64,000 nucleotides of DNA from Polaribacter sp. (GCA_029238315.1 JAQWGI010000026.1:147671-211670), one strand, 5' to 3'. Shown: positions 16,359-25,947, numbered from the stretch's first letter. Translations and numbers: made by a program. The notes: generated by a model from the sequence alone, not told the origin.

Positions 16359-17942
16359 TTATTCTTTTACGTAGTGTAAATTCACTAACTCCAACACACT
16401 TTCTACTGTTGGCAACTTGGCAACCTGAACATTTTTAAAATGTTTTCTTGCTTCTCTAGCTGTACTTTCTCCTATGCAAAATGCAATTTTATCTGCAGTA
16501 TTATCTTGCATGTAACTTTCTACAGTTGATGGACTATAAAACAAAACTCCAGAAAATTGCTCTCTAACATTTACAGGGCTATACATTGTTTTATAGGCTT
16601 CAATTTCATTTACCGCAATTCCGTTTTCTTCTAAAACAGTTGGCAAAGTATCTAAACGTAAATCACTACAAAAATACGTTACCTCTTGTCCTTTGATTTC
16701 TTTAGAGAGATATGCTGCTAGTTTCTCTGCGTTATTTTCTGAATGGGTAACTTTTCCTATTTTCTGCTCGATTAACTTCTTCGTTCTTCTACCTACACAA
16801 AAAATATTTTTGAATAGTAATTCTTGTTTAATGAAGCTATTTAATAATGCTTCAACCCCATTTTTACTGGTGATAATTACATTTTCAATTTCATTTTTCA
16901 CAACCTTTGGCGCAATTCTGTTAAATCTAATTTTGATAAAATCACTATCTTCTACTCCAACTTTTTCTGCAAGTAATCTTTTTTGAATTTCAGATAATTT
17001 TTTTGTTGAAAAAACAGCGTATTCTTTTTTATCTTCTCCTTTTAAATTGGTCATAATCTCTTTTCCACCTCTATTTAAAACGAAATCAGAACATTCTTTA
17101 GCAATGTAATTGTGCCTACCTATTTTTTCCTTAGAAGTAACATCAATTCTTTTTGTTCCTTCTGGATTCAATAAAACACCTTTAAAGTGCACTTCATCTT
17201 CTTTAACATATGCTAAAGCTCCTATTGGCGCGGTACATCCACCTTCTAATAAATTTAAAAAATCACGTTCAACTTTTGCCAACATAGCAGTTTCTTCATC
17301 ATTTAATTCTTTTAGAATCGTTAACAACTCTTCATCATCTGCTAAAGCTGCAATTGCAACAACACCCTGTGCTGGCGCTGGTACCATCCAATCTAAACTA
17401 AATGCGCTTGCTGGTTTTATTTTTAAACGTTCTAATCCAGCAGCAGCAAAAATTGCTGCATTCCAATCGTTGTTTTCTAATTTTTCTAAACGCGAATTTA
17501 CATTTCCACGTATATCAGTAATGGTATGCGTTGGAAAGCGATGCAACCATTGTGCTTTTCTTCTTAAAGAACCAGTGGCTACAACGGCATCTTTTTGTGC
17601 CATAAACTCTTCATTATTTTTTAAAACCAACATATCATTAGAGTTCCCTCTTTTTAATACGGCAGCCTGAACAATTCCAACAGGTAAAACAGTTGGTACA
17701 TCTTTTAAAGAATGTACTGCAATATCAATTTCACCATTTAGCAATGCAATGTCTAAATTTTTGGTGAAAATTCCTGTAATCCCCATTTGATATAGTGGTT
17801 TATCCAACACCAAATCTCCAGTAGATTTTACAGGTATAATTTCTACTTTATGTCCTAAATATTCTAATTGTTGCTGAACCGTTTTGGCTTGCCAAAGTGC
17901 AAGTTCACTATCTCTTGTACCAACTCTAATAATCTTCTGCAT
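16359..17942 (-). CDS. hemC: Fused hydroxymethylbilane synthase and uroporphyrinogen-III synthase
   Basis: A 527-residue fusion. Residues 1 to about 300 are HemC: catalytic Asp81 in HSLKDVPT, the arginine-rich [10 protein letters not shown] (122-131), and dipyrromethane-cofactor Cys236 in [11 protein letters not shown]. Residues about 306 to 527 match HemD: a two-lobed low-conservation domain with [24 protein letters not shown] and the late [14 protein letters not shown]. HemC polymerises four porphobilinogens and HemD closes the ring with inversion of ring D, so the fusion would hand over the unstable linear bilane directly. There is no stop or frameshift at the junction. It overlaps hemA by 17 bases. 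Confidence 0.93.
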   Translation of the reverse strand: MQKIIRVGTRDSELALWQAKTVQQQLEYLGHKVEIIPVKSTGDLVLDKPLYQMGITGIFTKNLDIALLNGEIDIAVHSLKDVPTVLPVGIVQAAVLKRGNSNDMLVLKNNEEFMAQKDAVVATGSLRRKAQWLHRFPTHTITDIRGNVNSRLEKLENNDWNAAIFAAAGLERLKIKPASAFSLDWMVPAPAQGVVAIAALADDEELLTILKELNDEETAMLAKVERDFLNLLEGGCTAPIGALAYVKEDEVHFKGVLLNPEGTKRIDVTSKEKIGRHNYIAKECSDFVLNRGGKEIMTNLKGEDKKEYAVFSTKKLSEIQKRLLAEKVGVEDSDFIKIRFNRIAPKVVKNEIENVIITSKNGVEALLNSFIKQELLFKNIFCVGRRTKKLIEQKIGKVTHSENNAEKLAAYLSKEIKGQEVTYFCSDLRLDTLPTVLEENGIAVNEIEAYKTMYSPVNVREQFSGVLFYSPSTVESYMQDNTADKIAFCIGESTAREARKHFKNVQVAKLPTVESVLELVNLHYVKE

Positions 17943-19194
17943 GTAGTTTCTTTAATTCAGTTCCAAACATTTTACTTACCACATTTATACTTTGCGGAAT
18001 AGACGTTTCCTCGTCTTTTAAGTGTTTTACAAACTGTGTTGTTATTTTTTGAATAAATCTTGATGTAATGATTTCAGCTTGTTCTTCATCGAAACCTTTA
18101 AATTTCTTTTTATGAAAAGCTATTTCGTCTTTCTGAATTGTTTCTAATGATTTTTTTAACGCGTAAACCGCTGGCGTAAAGCTTCGATGATGCAACCACT
18201 CATTAAATTCTGCTTTGTGTGTTTCGATAATTGTTTCTGCAATCGGAACTTCTTGTTGGCGAATCGCTAACGTTTCATCAGTTACTTTAGAAAGCGCATC
18301 TACATTTACTAAAGTAACGTTTTTTAATTCTTTTACATCGTTAGCAACATTTGCTGGCATCGATAAATCTAAAATTAAAATCTCTTTGTCTGTTGGAATA
18401 TGCGCTTTGGTAATTGTTGGTCTATCGGATGCTGTAGAAACAATTAACACATCAGAATTTCGAACTTCTGAAGACAAGTTATCTATAACTTCTTTTTTTA
18501 TTGATGGGTGCTCTTTTACAAACTCAATTGCTTTTTCTTCGGTTCTGTTGATTAAACAAACCGAGGTATTGTTTGTATATTCTGATAAATTTTTACAGGT
18601 GTGTTTCCCCATTTTACCCAAGCCAAAAACTAAAATATTTTTAGAATCGTAATTTGGTAAATGTTTGATGATATATTGAACAGCTGCATAAGAAACAGAA
18701 GTTGTACCAGAACTTAATTTTGTTTCATTTTTTACACGCTTACTAGCTTGCATAACACTATTTAGCAACCTCTCAAAATATGCATTGGTGGTTTGCTGTT
18801 TTTTTGCTTGCTTAAAAGCTTGTCTTAATTGACCTACGATTTCATAATCACCTAAAATCTGACTATCTAAACCTGTCCCCATTCTAAATAAATGAGAAAT
18901 TGCATCCTGATTTTTATAAACATTTGAAACCTCAGCAAACTCTTCTACAGAACCTTTAGAATATTTACAAAGCAAATTAATCAATAGAAATGGGTGTGCT
19001 GCAAAACCAGCAATTTCAGTTCTATTACAAGTTGATAAAACAAAGATGCCGTCTACACCAGTTTCTCTAGCTTCTTTTAATAGCTGAACCTGAGCTTCTT
19101 TAGTTAATGAAAACTTACCTCTAATATGAGCTTCTGCCTTTTTATAACTAACTCCTATGTTGTATAAATTTACTTGATGATTTTTGGTTGTCAT
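17926..19194 (-). CDS. hemA: Glutamyl-tRNA reductase
   Basis: A 422-residue enzyme that reduces glutamyl-tRNA to glutamate-1-semialdehyde with NADPH, the first step of the C5 heme pathway. The nucleophile is Cys56 in VLSTCNRTE. The NADPH domain shows GLGKMGKHTCKNL, and a C-terminal helical dimerisation domain follows. It is the first gene of the leftward heme operon and is divergent from the AraC regulator gene. Confidence 0.96.
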   Translation of the reverse strand: MTTKNHQVNLYNIGVSYKKAEAHIRGKFSLTKEAQVQLLKEARETGVDGIFVLSTCNRTEIAGFAAHPFLLINLLCKYSKGSVEEFAEVSNVYKNQDAISHLFRMGTGLDSQILGDYEIVGQLRQAFKQAKKQQTTNAYFERLLNSVMQASKRVKNETKLSSGTTSVSYAAVQYIIKHLPNYDSKNILVFGLGKMGKHTCKNLSEYTNNTSVCLINRTEEKAIEFVKEHPSIKKEVIDNLSSEVRNSDVLIVSTASDRPTITKAHIPTDKEILILDLSMPANVANDVKELKNVTLVNVDALSKVTDETLAIRQQEVPIAETIIETHKAEFNEWLHHRSFTPAVYALKKSLETIQKDEIAFHKKKFKGFDEEQAEIITSRFIQKITTQFVKHLKDEETSIPQSINVVSKMFGTELKKLHAEDY

Positions 19195-19217
19195 GTATTG
19201 TTTTTCAAAAAGTAGTT

Positions 19218-19225
19218 CAAAAGTA
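19218..19225 (-). promoter_or_regulatory. -7 promoter element for the heme operon
   Basis: On the minus strand this reads TACTTTTG, a full TAnnTTTG match, 23 bases before the hemA start codon. No convincing -33 box was found at normal spacing. Confidence 0.45.
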
Positions 19226-19319
19226 AAAACTTCTTTCCAAAAAAAACATCGCTAAAGGAACTATTAATGTCGCTATGCGTTTTTTTACAATTTATTATTT
19301 TATAAATCTAAAAAATACG

Positions 19320-19327
19320 TATTTTTG
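19320..19327 (+). promoter_or_regulatory. -7 promoter element for the AraC-hemH operon
   Basis: TATTTTTG matches TAnnTTTG, 75 bases before the AraC start codon. The implied leader of about 70 bases contains the palindrome at 19354-19378. Confidence 0.45.
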
Positions 19328-19353
19328 CTTAAAAATAAAGGCTTTGAAGGTTT

Positions 19354-19378
19354 TTTATATAGAATCGTTCTAAATAAA
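19354..19378. promoter_or_regulatory. Imperfect 25-bp palindrome in the AraC leader
   Basis: TTTATATAGAA and TTCTAAATAAA surround a TCG centre and pair with mismatches only at the centre and one position per arm. Downstream of the predicted start point, it could be a regulator site or an mRNA hairpin. Confidence 0.45.
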
Positions 19379-19402
19379 AGAAAATCTTAATCGATTTTTA
19401 CC

Positions 19403-20290
19403 ATGACAAAAAACAACGCAAAAAGTGCAACACAAGAAATAAGTATTGAGAATCAGTTTTTCTTATTACACTTTGACAACAACAGTAAAAAAACTCAACA
19501 TTTTGAAAGAGACATAGATAGCTCTTTTATTCAGTTGCATTTTTGCATTAAAGGAAAGTCTAAATTTTTATTTAACAACGGTAGTTACACTTTTGATGTG
19601 CTCAATCAGCATTCAATTTTACTATACAATCCGCAGCAAAAATTACCCATAAATTTAGAAATTGAACCAGAAACATCTTTGGTTTCTTTATTAATTTCTA
19701 TAGAAAAATTTCATTCATTGTTTTCTAAAGAAGCAAATCATATTCATTTTTTAAGTGATGAAAATATCAACAGAAAATACTACAATGATGATGAAATAAA
19801 ACCCTCTGTATTAATTGTTCTTCAACAAATTATTAATTCTAACGTAAACAATTCAATAAAAGAATTATTTATTAAAGGTAAAATTTACGAATTATTAAGT
19901 TTGCATTTTCAAAAAGACGACACTACAGATGCTGATTTTTGCCCTTTTTTAGTTGATGAAGAAAATGTTTTAAAAATAAGAAAAGCAAAAGACATTATAA
20001 TATCTAGAATGTCAGAACCTCCTAGTTTACAAGAATTATCTACCGAAATTGGCTTGTCACTAAAAAAACTAAAAGAAGGTTTTAAACAAATTTATGGAGA
20101 TACTGTGTATGGCTTTTTGGTAGATTATAAAATGGAGCATGCGAGAAGATTATTAGAAAGCAATAAACACAATGTAAATGAAGTAGGCTCTAAAATTGGC
20201 TACAGTACCTCTAGTCATTTCATAGCTGCCTTTAAAAAGAAATTTGGCACAACACCTAAGAAGTATTTAAATTCTTTACAGAACAGCTAA
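19403..20290 (+). CDS. AraC-family transcriptional regulator
   Basis: A 295-residue regulator. The C-terminal 100 residues hold two helix-turn-helix units: LQELSTEIGLSLKKLKEGFK and VNEVGSKIGYSTSSHFIAAF followed by KKFGTTPKKYLN. The N-terminal half is a sensor domain of unknown ligand. It is divergent from hemA and heads a TrmH-like / hemH / hemJ operon, so iron or heme status is a likely input; the divergent gene order supports this but the sequence does not prove it. Confidence 0.88.
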   Translation: MTKNNAKSATQEISIENQFFLLHFDNNSKKTQHFERDIDSSFIQLHFCIKGKSKFLFNNGSYTFDVLNQHSILLYNPQQKLPINLEIEPETSLVSLLISIEKFHSLFSKEANHIHFLSDENINRKYYNDDEIKPSVLIVLQQIINSNVNNSIKELFIKGKIYELLSLHFQKDDTTDADFCPFLVDEENVLKIRKAKDIIISRMSEPPSLQELSTEIGLSLKKLKEGFKQIYGDTVYGFLVDYKMEHARRLLESNKHNVNEVGSKIGYSTSSHFIAAFKKKFGTTPKKYLNSLQNS

Positions 20291-20803
20291 ATGAAACAAT
20301 TGCAACATACAGAAATAAAAAACGTACAAAAACAATTTCCAATAACTATTGTTTGTGATGCCATTAGAACTCCAGAGAACATCGGAATGTGTTTTCGTAT
20401 TTCTGAAAGTTTTGGTGTAGAAAAAATCTACTTACACGAAACTTCTCCTTCAGAAGAAAACAGAATTGTAAAAAAAACAGCTAGAAATACGTTGGCACAA
20501 ATAGCGCATGAAACCTACTCAGATTTCACACAATTGATACAACAATTAAAAGAAGATGGCAATACAATTATCGGTATAGAAATAACCGATAAAAGCACCA
20601 ATCTACAGAAGTTTAATTTTAATCAACATAAAAAAATTGTATTGCTTTTAGGAAGTGAACGCAACGGAATCGAAAACATAAATTTGGTAGACAAAACAGT
20701 AGCAATACCAATGTACGGAAGAAATTCTTCTATGAATGTAATTCATAGTTTATCAATTGCATTGTACGAAGTAACAAATCAATTAACAAAACAAACATAT
20801 TAA
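20291..20803 (+). CDS. TrmH/SpoU-family RNA 2'-O-methyltransferase
   Basis: A 170-residue SPOUT methyltransferase. Motif 1 is RTPENIGMCFRISESFG with the catalytic-region Arg and Asn, motif 2 is LLLGSERNGIE and motif 3 is IPMYGRNSSMNVIHSLSIAL, forming the trefoil-knot SAM site. It lacks an N-terminal substrate-binding extension, so the RNA substrate (tRNA or rRNA) cannot be named. The start codon immediately follows the AraC stop codon and hemH follows after 9 bases. Confidence 0.88.
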   Translation: MKQLQHTEIKNVQKQFPITIVCDAIRTPENIGMCFRISESFGVEKIYLHETSPSEENRIVKKTARNTLAQIAHETYSDFTQLIQQLKEDGNTIIGIEITDKSTNLQKFNFNQHKKIVLLLGSERNGIENINLVDKTVAIPMYGRNSSMNVIHSLSIALYEVTNQLTKQTY

Positions 20804-20812
20804 CAAGAAAAT

Positions 20813-21838
20813 ATGAAAGGTATATTACTCAACAATTTAGGATCTCCAGATAGCACAGAAAACAAAGACGTAAAAAAATATTTGGATGAGTTTTTAATGG
20901 ACGAACGTGTTATCGATATTCCATATTGGAAACGCTACATTTTAATTAAAGGAATTATTTTAAATTTTAGACCTAAAAAATCTGCTGCTGCTTACAAGAA
21001 AATTTGGTGGGATGAAGGTTCTCCTTTAGTTGTAATTTCAGAAAAATTTACAGAAAAAGTTTCAAAAAAAACAGAAGCACCTGTAGAGTTAGCGATGCGT
21101 TATGGTTCGATGTCAATGGAAAAAGGGATCAAAAATTTAATTGATAAAGGCGTTACAGAAATTATGTTGGTTCCTTTGTATCCTCATTATGCAATGTCTT
21201 CTTATGAAACGGTAGTTGTAAAAGCAGAAGAAATTTTAGCAGCAAAATACCCTCAAGTAAAACTTGATGTTTTACCACCGTTTTATAACAATCCTGATTA
21301 TATTAAAGTGATGAGCGATAATATTGCAAACCACTTAAAAGATTTTGATTACGATCATGTTTTATTTTCATATCACGGTATTCCAGAACGTCATATTAAA
21401 AAATCTGACCCTACAAAGAGCCATTGTAAAATTGATGGATCTTGTTGCGAACGCAACTCTGTAGCACATCACACCTGTTACAGACATCAATGTTTTGAAA
21501 CTACGAAAGGAATTGTAAAACACTTAGGATTAGATGAATCAAACCACAGCAATTCTTTTCAATCTCGTCTATTAAAAGACCCTTGGCTAAAGCCTTACAC
21601 AGATTTTGAACTAGAAAAATTCCCTAAAATGGGCAAGAAAAAAGTAGCCGTTATTACTCCTGCTTTTGTTTCTGACTGTTTAGAGACATTAGAAGAAATT
21701 GCCATGGAAGGAAAGGAAGATTTCTTAGAGGCAGGCGGCACAGATTACAAACACATTCCTTGTCTTAACGACAATGAAGATTGGGTAAACGTAATGGTTT
21801 CTTGGCTTGACAAATGGATTAATAACAATGAACAATAA
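20813..21838 (+). CDS. hemH: Ferrochelatase
   Basis: A 341-residue enzyme that inserts ferrous iron into protoporphyrin IX. It starts GILLNNLGSPDS, and contains LFSYHGIPERHI with the metal-binding His and a C-terminal ITPAFVSDCLETLEEI with the conserved Glu motif. The SCCERNSVAHHTCYRHQC stretch near residues 220-240 is rich in Cys and His; it may be an extra metal site. It pairs with the leftward operon to complete protoheme synthesis. Confidence 0.95.
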   Translation: MKGILLNNLGSPDSTENKDVKKYLDEFLMDERVIDIPYWKRYILIKGIILNFRPKKSAAAYKKIWWDEGSPLVVISEKFTEKVSKKTEAPVELAMRYGSMSMEKGIKNLIDKGVTEIMLVPLYPHYAMSSYETVVVKAEEILAAKYPQVKLDVLPPFYNNPDYIKVMSDNIANHLKDFDYDHVLFSYHGIPERHIKKSDPTKSHCKIDGSCCERNSVAHHTCYRHQCFETTKGIVKHLGLDESNHSNSFQSRLLKDPWLKPYTDFELEKFPKMGKKKVAVITPAFVSDCLETLEEIAMEGKEDFLEAGGTDYKHIPCLNDNEDWVNVMVSWLDKWINNNEQ

Positions 21839-21871
21839 TAGACAGTGAACAGCTATCTTTGATCAATGAAC

Positions 21872-21899
21872 AACTGATAACTGATAACTGATAACTGAT
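21872..21899. repeat. Tandem repeat (AACTGAT)x4
   Basis: Four exact copies of a 7-base unit lie between hemH and the hemJ-like gene, ending 6 bases before the start codon. Copy number may vary by slippage. Confidence 0.85.
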
Positions 21900-21905
21900 A
21901 AATCT

Positions 21906-22484
21906 ATGGATTTTTTATACGTAAAAGCATTGCATATTATTTTTGTAACCACATGGTTTGCTGGGTTATTCTATATTATTCGTTTATTTATTTATCAAGT
22001 AGAAGCCGAAGACAAAGAACAACCAGCCAAAGAAATTCTACAAACGCAATACAAATTAATGTCAAAGAGATTGTGGTACATTATTACATGGCCCTCTGCA
22101 ATCTTGGCTAGTTTTTTTGCTTTTTGGATGCTGAGTAAAAACCCTGCATATTTAAAAATGGACTGGATGCTAATTAAATTAGTTTTTGTTTTAGCGTTGT
22201 ATTTTTATCATGGTGCTTGTCAAAAAATATATACACAATTACAAAATAATATTGTAAAATACTCTTCTTTTCAATTACGAATCTGGAACGAAGTAGCTAC
22301 CATCATTTTATTTGCTGTTGTTTTTTTAGTAACACTAAAAAGCGCCATCAATTGGATTTGGGGTGTGGTAGGAATTATTCTTTTTGGAGTGTTATTAATG
22401 CTAGGAATTAAGCTTTACAAAAAATTACGAGCTAAAAAAGATTGGGGTTCTTCTAATGAAAATGATTTAGAAGATTATCAGTAA
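21906..22484 (+). CDS. hemJ: CopD/HemJ-family membrane protein, probable protoporphyrinogen IX oxidase
   Basis: A 192-residue membrane protein with about five helices. It starts FLYVKALHIIFVTTWFAG with the conserved His10 and Arg26 (RLFIYQVE), and has Lys91 in DWMLIKLVFVLALYFYH, matching the HemJ/UPF0093 pattern. HemJ proteins oxidise protoporphyrinogen IX to protoporphyrin IX. Neighbouring hemH uses that product, and no hemY or hemG gene is present, which supports the call. The CopD family name is the broader annotation it might otherwise receive. A 25-residue hydrophilic tail follows the last helix. Confidence 0.78.
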   Translation: MDFLYVKALHIIFVTTWFAGLFYIIRLFIYQVEAEDKEQPAKEILQTQYKLMSKRLWYIITWPSAILASFFAFWMLSKNPAYLKMDWMLIKLVFVLALYFYHGACQKIYTQLQNNIVKYSSFQLRIWNEVATIILFAVVFLVTLKSAINWIWGVVGIILFGVLLMLGIKLYKKLRAKKDWGSSNENDLEDYQ

Positions 22485-22537
22485 GTAGTTTCAGTTTTCA
22501 GGCACTAATTGCATACTGCTCTACTGAATACTGTATA

Positions 22538-23155
22538 TTACCTACTTATACTTTGCTCAAACGGAATTCTATTTACAATAGATCTTCCTAATGTAACCTC
22601 ATCTGCATACTCTAACTCGTCTCCAACCGAAATTCCGCGTGCAATTGTAGAAGTTGTGATTTCAAACTTTTCTATTTGTTTAAAAATGTAAAAGTTTGTA
22701 GTATCGCCTTCCATCGTAGAACTCAATGCAAAAATTAATTCTTTAATTTCTCCTTTTTCAACCTTATCAACCAACGATTCTATTTGTAAATTGTGGGGGC
22801 CAATACCTTCTATCGGAGAAATTTTCCCACCCAATACATGATACAATCCTTTAAACTGTGCTGTGCTTTCTATAGCCATTACATCTCGAATATCTTCTAC
22901 CACACAAACAATTTCTGGATTTCTATTTGGGTTATTACAAATTTCACACAAAATAGTATCAGAAATATTATGACATTTTTTACACGACTTTACATCATTA
23001 CGTAAATGCAATAAGGCTTCAGACAAATAATTTGTGTGCTCTGTTGGCTGCTTTAACAAATGCAATACCAATCGCAACGCAGTTCGCTTACCAATCCCTG
23101 GCAAACGAGAGACTTCATTAACTGCATTTTCTAATAATTTTGATGAAAAATCCAT
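22538..23155 (-). CDS. recR: Recombination protein RecR
   Basis: A 205-residue DNA-repair protein. The start at [20 protein letters not shown] was preferred over an ATG 24 bases further upstream because it matches the family N-terminus. An HhH motif ([14 protein letters not shown]) is followed by a four-Cys zinc finger (CKKC ... CEIC) and a Toprim domain ([14 protein letters not shown] ... [11 protein letters not shown]). RecR acts with RecO in loading RecA on gapped DNA. It converges on hemJ without a visible terminator. Confidence 0.94.
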   Translation of the reverse strand: MDFSSKLLENAVNEVSRLPGIGKRTALRLVLHLLKQPTEHTNYLSEALLHLRNDVKSCKKCHNISDTILCEICNNPNRNPEIVCVVEDIRDVMAIESTAQFKGLYHVLGGKISPIEGIGPHNLQIESLVDKVEKGEIKELIFALSSTMEGDTTNFYIFKQIEKFEITTSTIARGISVGDELEYADEVTLGRSIVNRIPFEQSISR

Positions 23156-23260
23156 AACTGTAAAATTACTAATTATCAATTATGAATTATAAATTATTCA
23201 ATTAAACTTTTAAAAAAGTATATCTTCGTAATTATCAAAATCGTAATTCGTAATTAAACC

Positions 23261-24694
23261 ATGCAACCAATCCATATTATTTTATTAATCGTAGCGTATT
23301 TTTCTGTTTTAATATTGATCTCATACATCACCGGAAAATCTGCAAATAACGATACTTTTTTCAAAGCAAATAATTCATCGCCATGGTATCTAGTGGCTTT
23401 TGGTATGATTGGCGCCTCGCTATCTGGAGTAACTTTTATTTCAGTTCCAGGTTGGGTAGAAGATCAAAGCATGGGTTATATGCAAATGGTTTTGGGTTAT
23501 GTTATAGGTTATGCAGTAATTGGATTGGTACTACTTCCACTCTATTATCGATTAAACTTAACATCAATTTACACCTATTTAGAAGATCGATTTGGAAAAT
23601 ACTCCTACAAAACTGGTGCAAGTTTCTTTTTGTTATCAAGAACTATTGGCGCAGCATTTCGTTTATTTTTAGTTGCAAATGTATTGCAACTTTTACTATT
23701 TGATGCATACGGAATTCCTTTTTGGATAACCGTTACCATCACTATTTTATTAATTTGGCTGTACACTTTTAAAGGCGGAATTAAAACCATTGTTTGGACA
23801 GATACTTTACAAACGTTATTTATGCTAATTGCCGTCGGAATTTGTATTTATACAATATCAGATGAATTACAAATCTCGAATATTTTTAGTTATGTTGCAG
23901 ACAGTGAAATGTCTAAAACCTTCTTTTTTGAAAATTCAAATGCAGGGAATTACTTCTGGAAACAGTTTTTAGCAGGTGCCTTTATTGCCATTGCAATGAC
24001 GGGCTTAGACCAAGATATGATGCAAAAAAACTTAACTTGTAGAAACTTAAAAGATGCTCAAAAAAACATATTTTGGTTTACCATTGTATTGGTAATTGTA
24101 AATTTTTTCTTTTTAGCATTAGGTGTTTTATTAACAGATTACGCGCAGCGAAACGGAATTGAAGCACAAAAAGACGAATTATTTCCCATCATTGCAACCA
24201 AAGGAACGTTGGGTGTAGCAACTGCCATGTTCTTTTTATTAGGATTAATTGCTGCTGCATATTCTAGTGCAGATTCAGCCTTAACTTCATTAACCACCTC
24301 TTTTTCAATTGATATTTTAGAAATCGACAAAAAGAAAGACAAAAAAGAGCAAATTAAAATTAGAAAGAAAATTCACGTGCTATTTTCATTAGTATTAATT
24401 GCAACCATTTTAATTTTTAAATATTTTATTGCAGATGCAAGTGTCATTGCTAAAATATTTACGTTTGCCAATTACACTTATGGTCCTTTATTAGGTTTGT
24501 ATGCCTTTGGATTATTTACCAAACTAAATGTAAAAGACAAAGCGGTTCCTATTATTTGTTTGTCTTCTCCGATTTTAACCTTCTTAGCAAGTTATCTTTC
24601 TATAACCTACTTAAGTTTCGACTTTGGTTTTGCGTTGTTAGTTGTAAACGGATTGATTACTTTTATTGGTTTATGGCTGTTTAAAAGGAAATAA
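23261..24694 (+). CDS. Sodium:solute symporter family protein
   Basis: A 477-residue inner-membrane protein with about 13 hydrophobic segments. SSS family features are GMIGASLSGVTFISVPGW near the N-terminus, the TMs 3-6 run with WTDTLQTLFMLI, and ADSALTSLTTSFSIDIL at about residues 345-362, which carries the family signature. Sodium-driven uptake of a small solute is expected. The substrate cannot be told: neither proline (PutP) nor sugar specificity is evident. It is divergent from recR. Confidence 0.88.
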   Translation: MQPIHIILLIVAYFSVLILISYITGKSANNDTFFKANNSSPWYLVAFGMIGASLSGVTFISVPGWVEDQSMGYMQMVLGYVIGYAVIGLVLLPLYYRLNLTSIYTYLEDRFGKYSYKTGASFFLLSRTIGAAFRLFLVANVLQLLLFDAYGIPFWITVTITILLIWLYTFKGGIKTIVWTDTLQTLFMLIAVGICIYTISDELQISNIFSYVADSEMSKTFFFENSNAGNYFWKQFLAGAFIAIAMTGLDQDMMQKNLTCRNLKDAQKNIFWFTIVLVIVNFFFLALGVLLTDYAQRNGIEAQKDELFPIIATKGTLGVATAMFFLLGLIAAAYSSADSALTSLTTSFSIDILEIDKKKDKKEQIKIRKKIHVLFSLVLIATILIFKYFIADASVIAKIFTFANYTYGPLLGLYAFGLFTKLNVKDKAVPIICLSSPILTFLASYLSITYLSFDFGFALLVVNGLITFIGLWLFKRK

Positions 24695-24778
24695 TTTAGC
24701 GTATTTCTAAATATATTTTTAGCTATCAACCTATGTACATTTAGTTTATTTAAAATGTTTTTTCTACACATATTTAAA

Positions 24779-25540
24779 ATGAAAAAAAAATTAACAATTA
24801 CACTCCTAATTTTAGCTTTCAACTTGGGGTTTTCTCAAGAATTAGAAAAGAAAGAGCATGAGATGGTACAAGCTTTTATTGATGGCATTAAAAGCAATAA
24901 TATAAACAAATTGAAAACGCAAGTTGTATATCCTTTAAAAAGAAAATACCCCCTTTCAGACATCTATAATGAGTCTGAATTTGAAAAAAGATACACTGAA
25001 ATTTTAGACCCGTTTTTAAAAGCGAACATAGTTTCATCAAACATCAAGACAGACTGGGCTATTGTTGGATGGAGAGGAATTATGTTTAACAATGGTGATT
25101 TATGGCTTGATAACGACGGACGATTGACTACTGTTAATTACCTATCAAAATTAGAGAAAAACAAAAGATTGAAACTAATTGAAAATGACAAAAAATCAAT
25201 TCATGAAAGCCTTAACAAATTCAAAGAACCAGTACTTATAATCGAAACCACAAGATTTAAAATACGAATAGATCTGTTGAATAATGGAAAATATAGATAT
25301 GCTTCGTGGCCCATCAATTCTAAAACTCATCAAAAACCTGATTTGATACTCAAAAATGGGATCTGGCGTACAGAAGGTAGCGGTGGAAATCACAGATATA
25401 AATTTGTAAATGGCAATTATCAATACGATTGTGTCATATATATTTTAGGTGAAACCGAACACCCTTCTGCTGAATTAATCGTTTATCAAAACAACAAGAT
25501 AATTTTAAGTGAACCAGGACAAATAATAAGAGAACAATAA
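24779..25540 (+). CDS. Exported protein of unknown function
   Basis: A 253-residue protein. The ATG at 24779 was chosen because MKKKLTITLLILAFNLGFSQ gives a clean signal peptide, whereas an in-frame ATG 24 bases upstream adds a second hydrophobic patch. The mature part starts with helices (about 20-60, IDGIKSNNINKLKT), then beta-rich sequence with many Trp, Gly and Asn residues. No motif was recognised; the first part recalls SnoaL/NTF2-like folds, but weakly. It probably acts in the periplasm. Confidence 0.68.
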   Translation: MKKKLTITLLILAFNLGFSQELEKKEHEMVQAFIDGIKSNNINKLKTQVVYPLKRKYPLSDIYNESEFEKRYTEILDPFLKANIVSSNIKTDWAIVGWRGIMFNNGDLWLDNDGRLTTVNYLSKLEKNKRLKLIENDKKSIHESLNKFKEPVLIIETTRFKIRIDLLNNGKYRYASWPINSKTHQKPDLILKNGIWRTEGSGGNHRYKFVNGNYQYDCVIYILGETEHPSAELIVYQNNKIILSEPGQIIREQ

Positions 25541-25947
25541 CTTGCTGTAATACTTTGGAAAAAAACACATTTAGAATTTAAAATGAAATCTTTGTAAGCA
25601 AACACCACAGATAGGTTAGCAAACTAAAAACTAGCACACACGTTCATTTATAAGTATTAGATTTTTTGTTATTTGCAAAACAACAGCATTGGATTCACAT
25701 GTATATTGGGTGTTGTTTTTTAAAAAATATTGTAAAACTTATTTTAAAATCACTTATTTTTACTTTGCAAAAAACAATGAATACTATTTATAGGCTTTAT
25801 TGGTTTAATTGGAATTTGTACAATAGTATCAACTGTTTTATTATTTCCAATGAGCACCTTAATTGAGGTCTTGAAAGTGACCTCAAAGAATAATTCAGAA
25901 CATTAACATACTTTGTAATTGGAGTAAAAAAATAAGTAATTAATTTT
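25541..25947. other. Gene-poor interval, possible remnant of a small membrane protein
   Basis: No convincing gene is present. An open frame at 25781-25906 (+) encodes 41 residues with a membrane-helix-like stretch (GFIGLIGICTIVSTVLLFP) but has no start codon, while an ATG 3 bases upstream is in another frame. A hairpin (TTGAGGTC / GACCTCAA, 25863-25886) lies inside it. This looks like a decayed gene. A 66-residue open frame at 25666-25866 (+) is not convincing. Confidence 0.4.

Noticed and set aside
17110..17670. 186-residue open frame opposite hemC-hemD
   Set aside because: Antisense shadow of a well-supported gene; no signal peptide, motif or promoter supports it.
21872..21899. Possible CRISPR-like repeats
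   Set aside because: 7-base units without spacers; a simple tandem repeat, not a CRISPR array.
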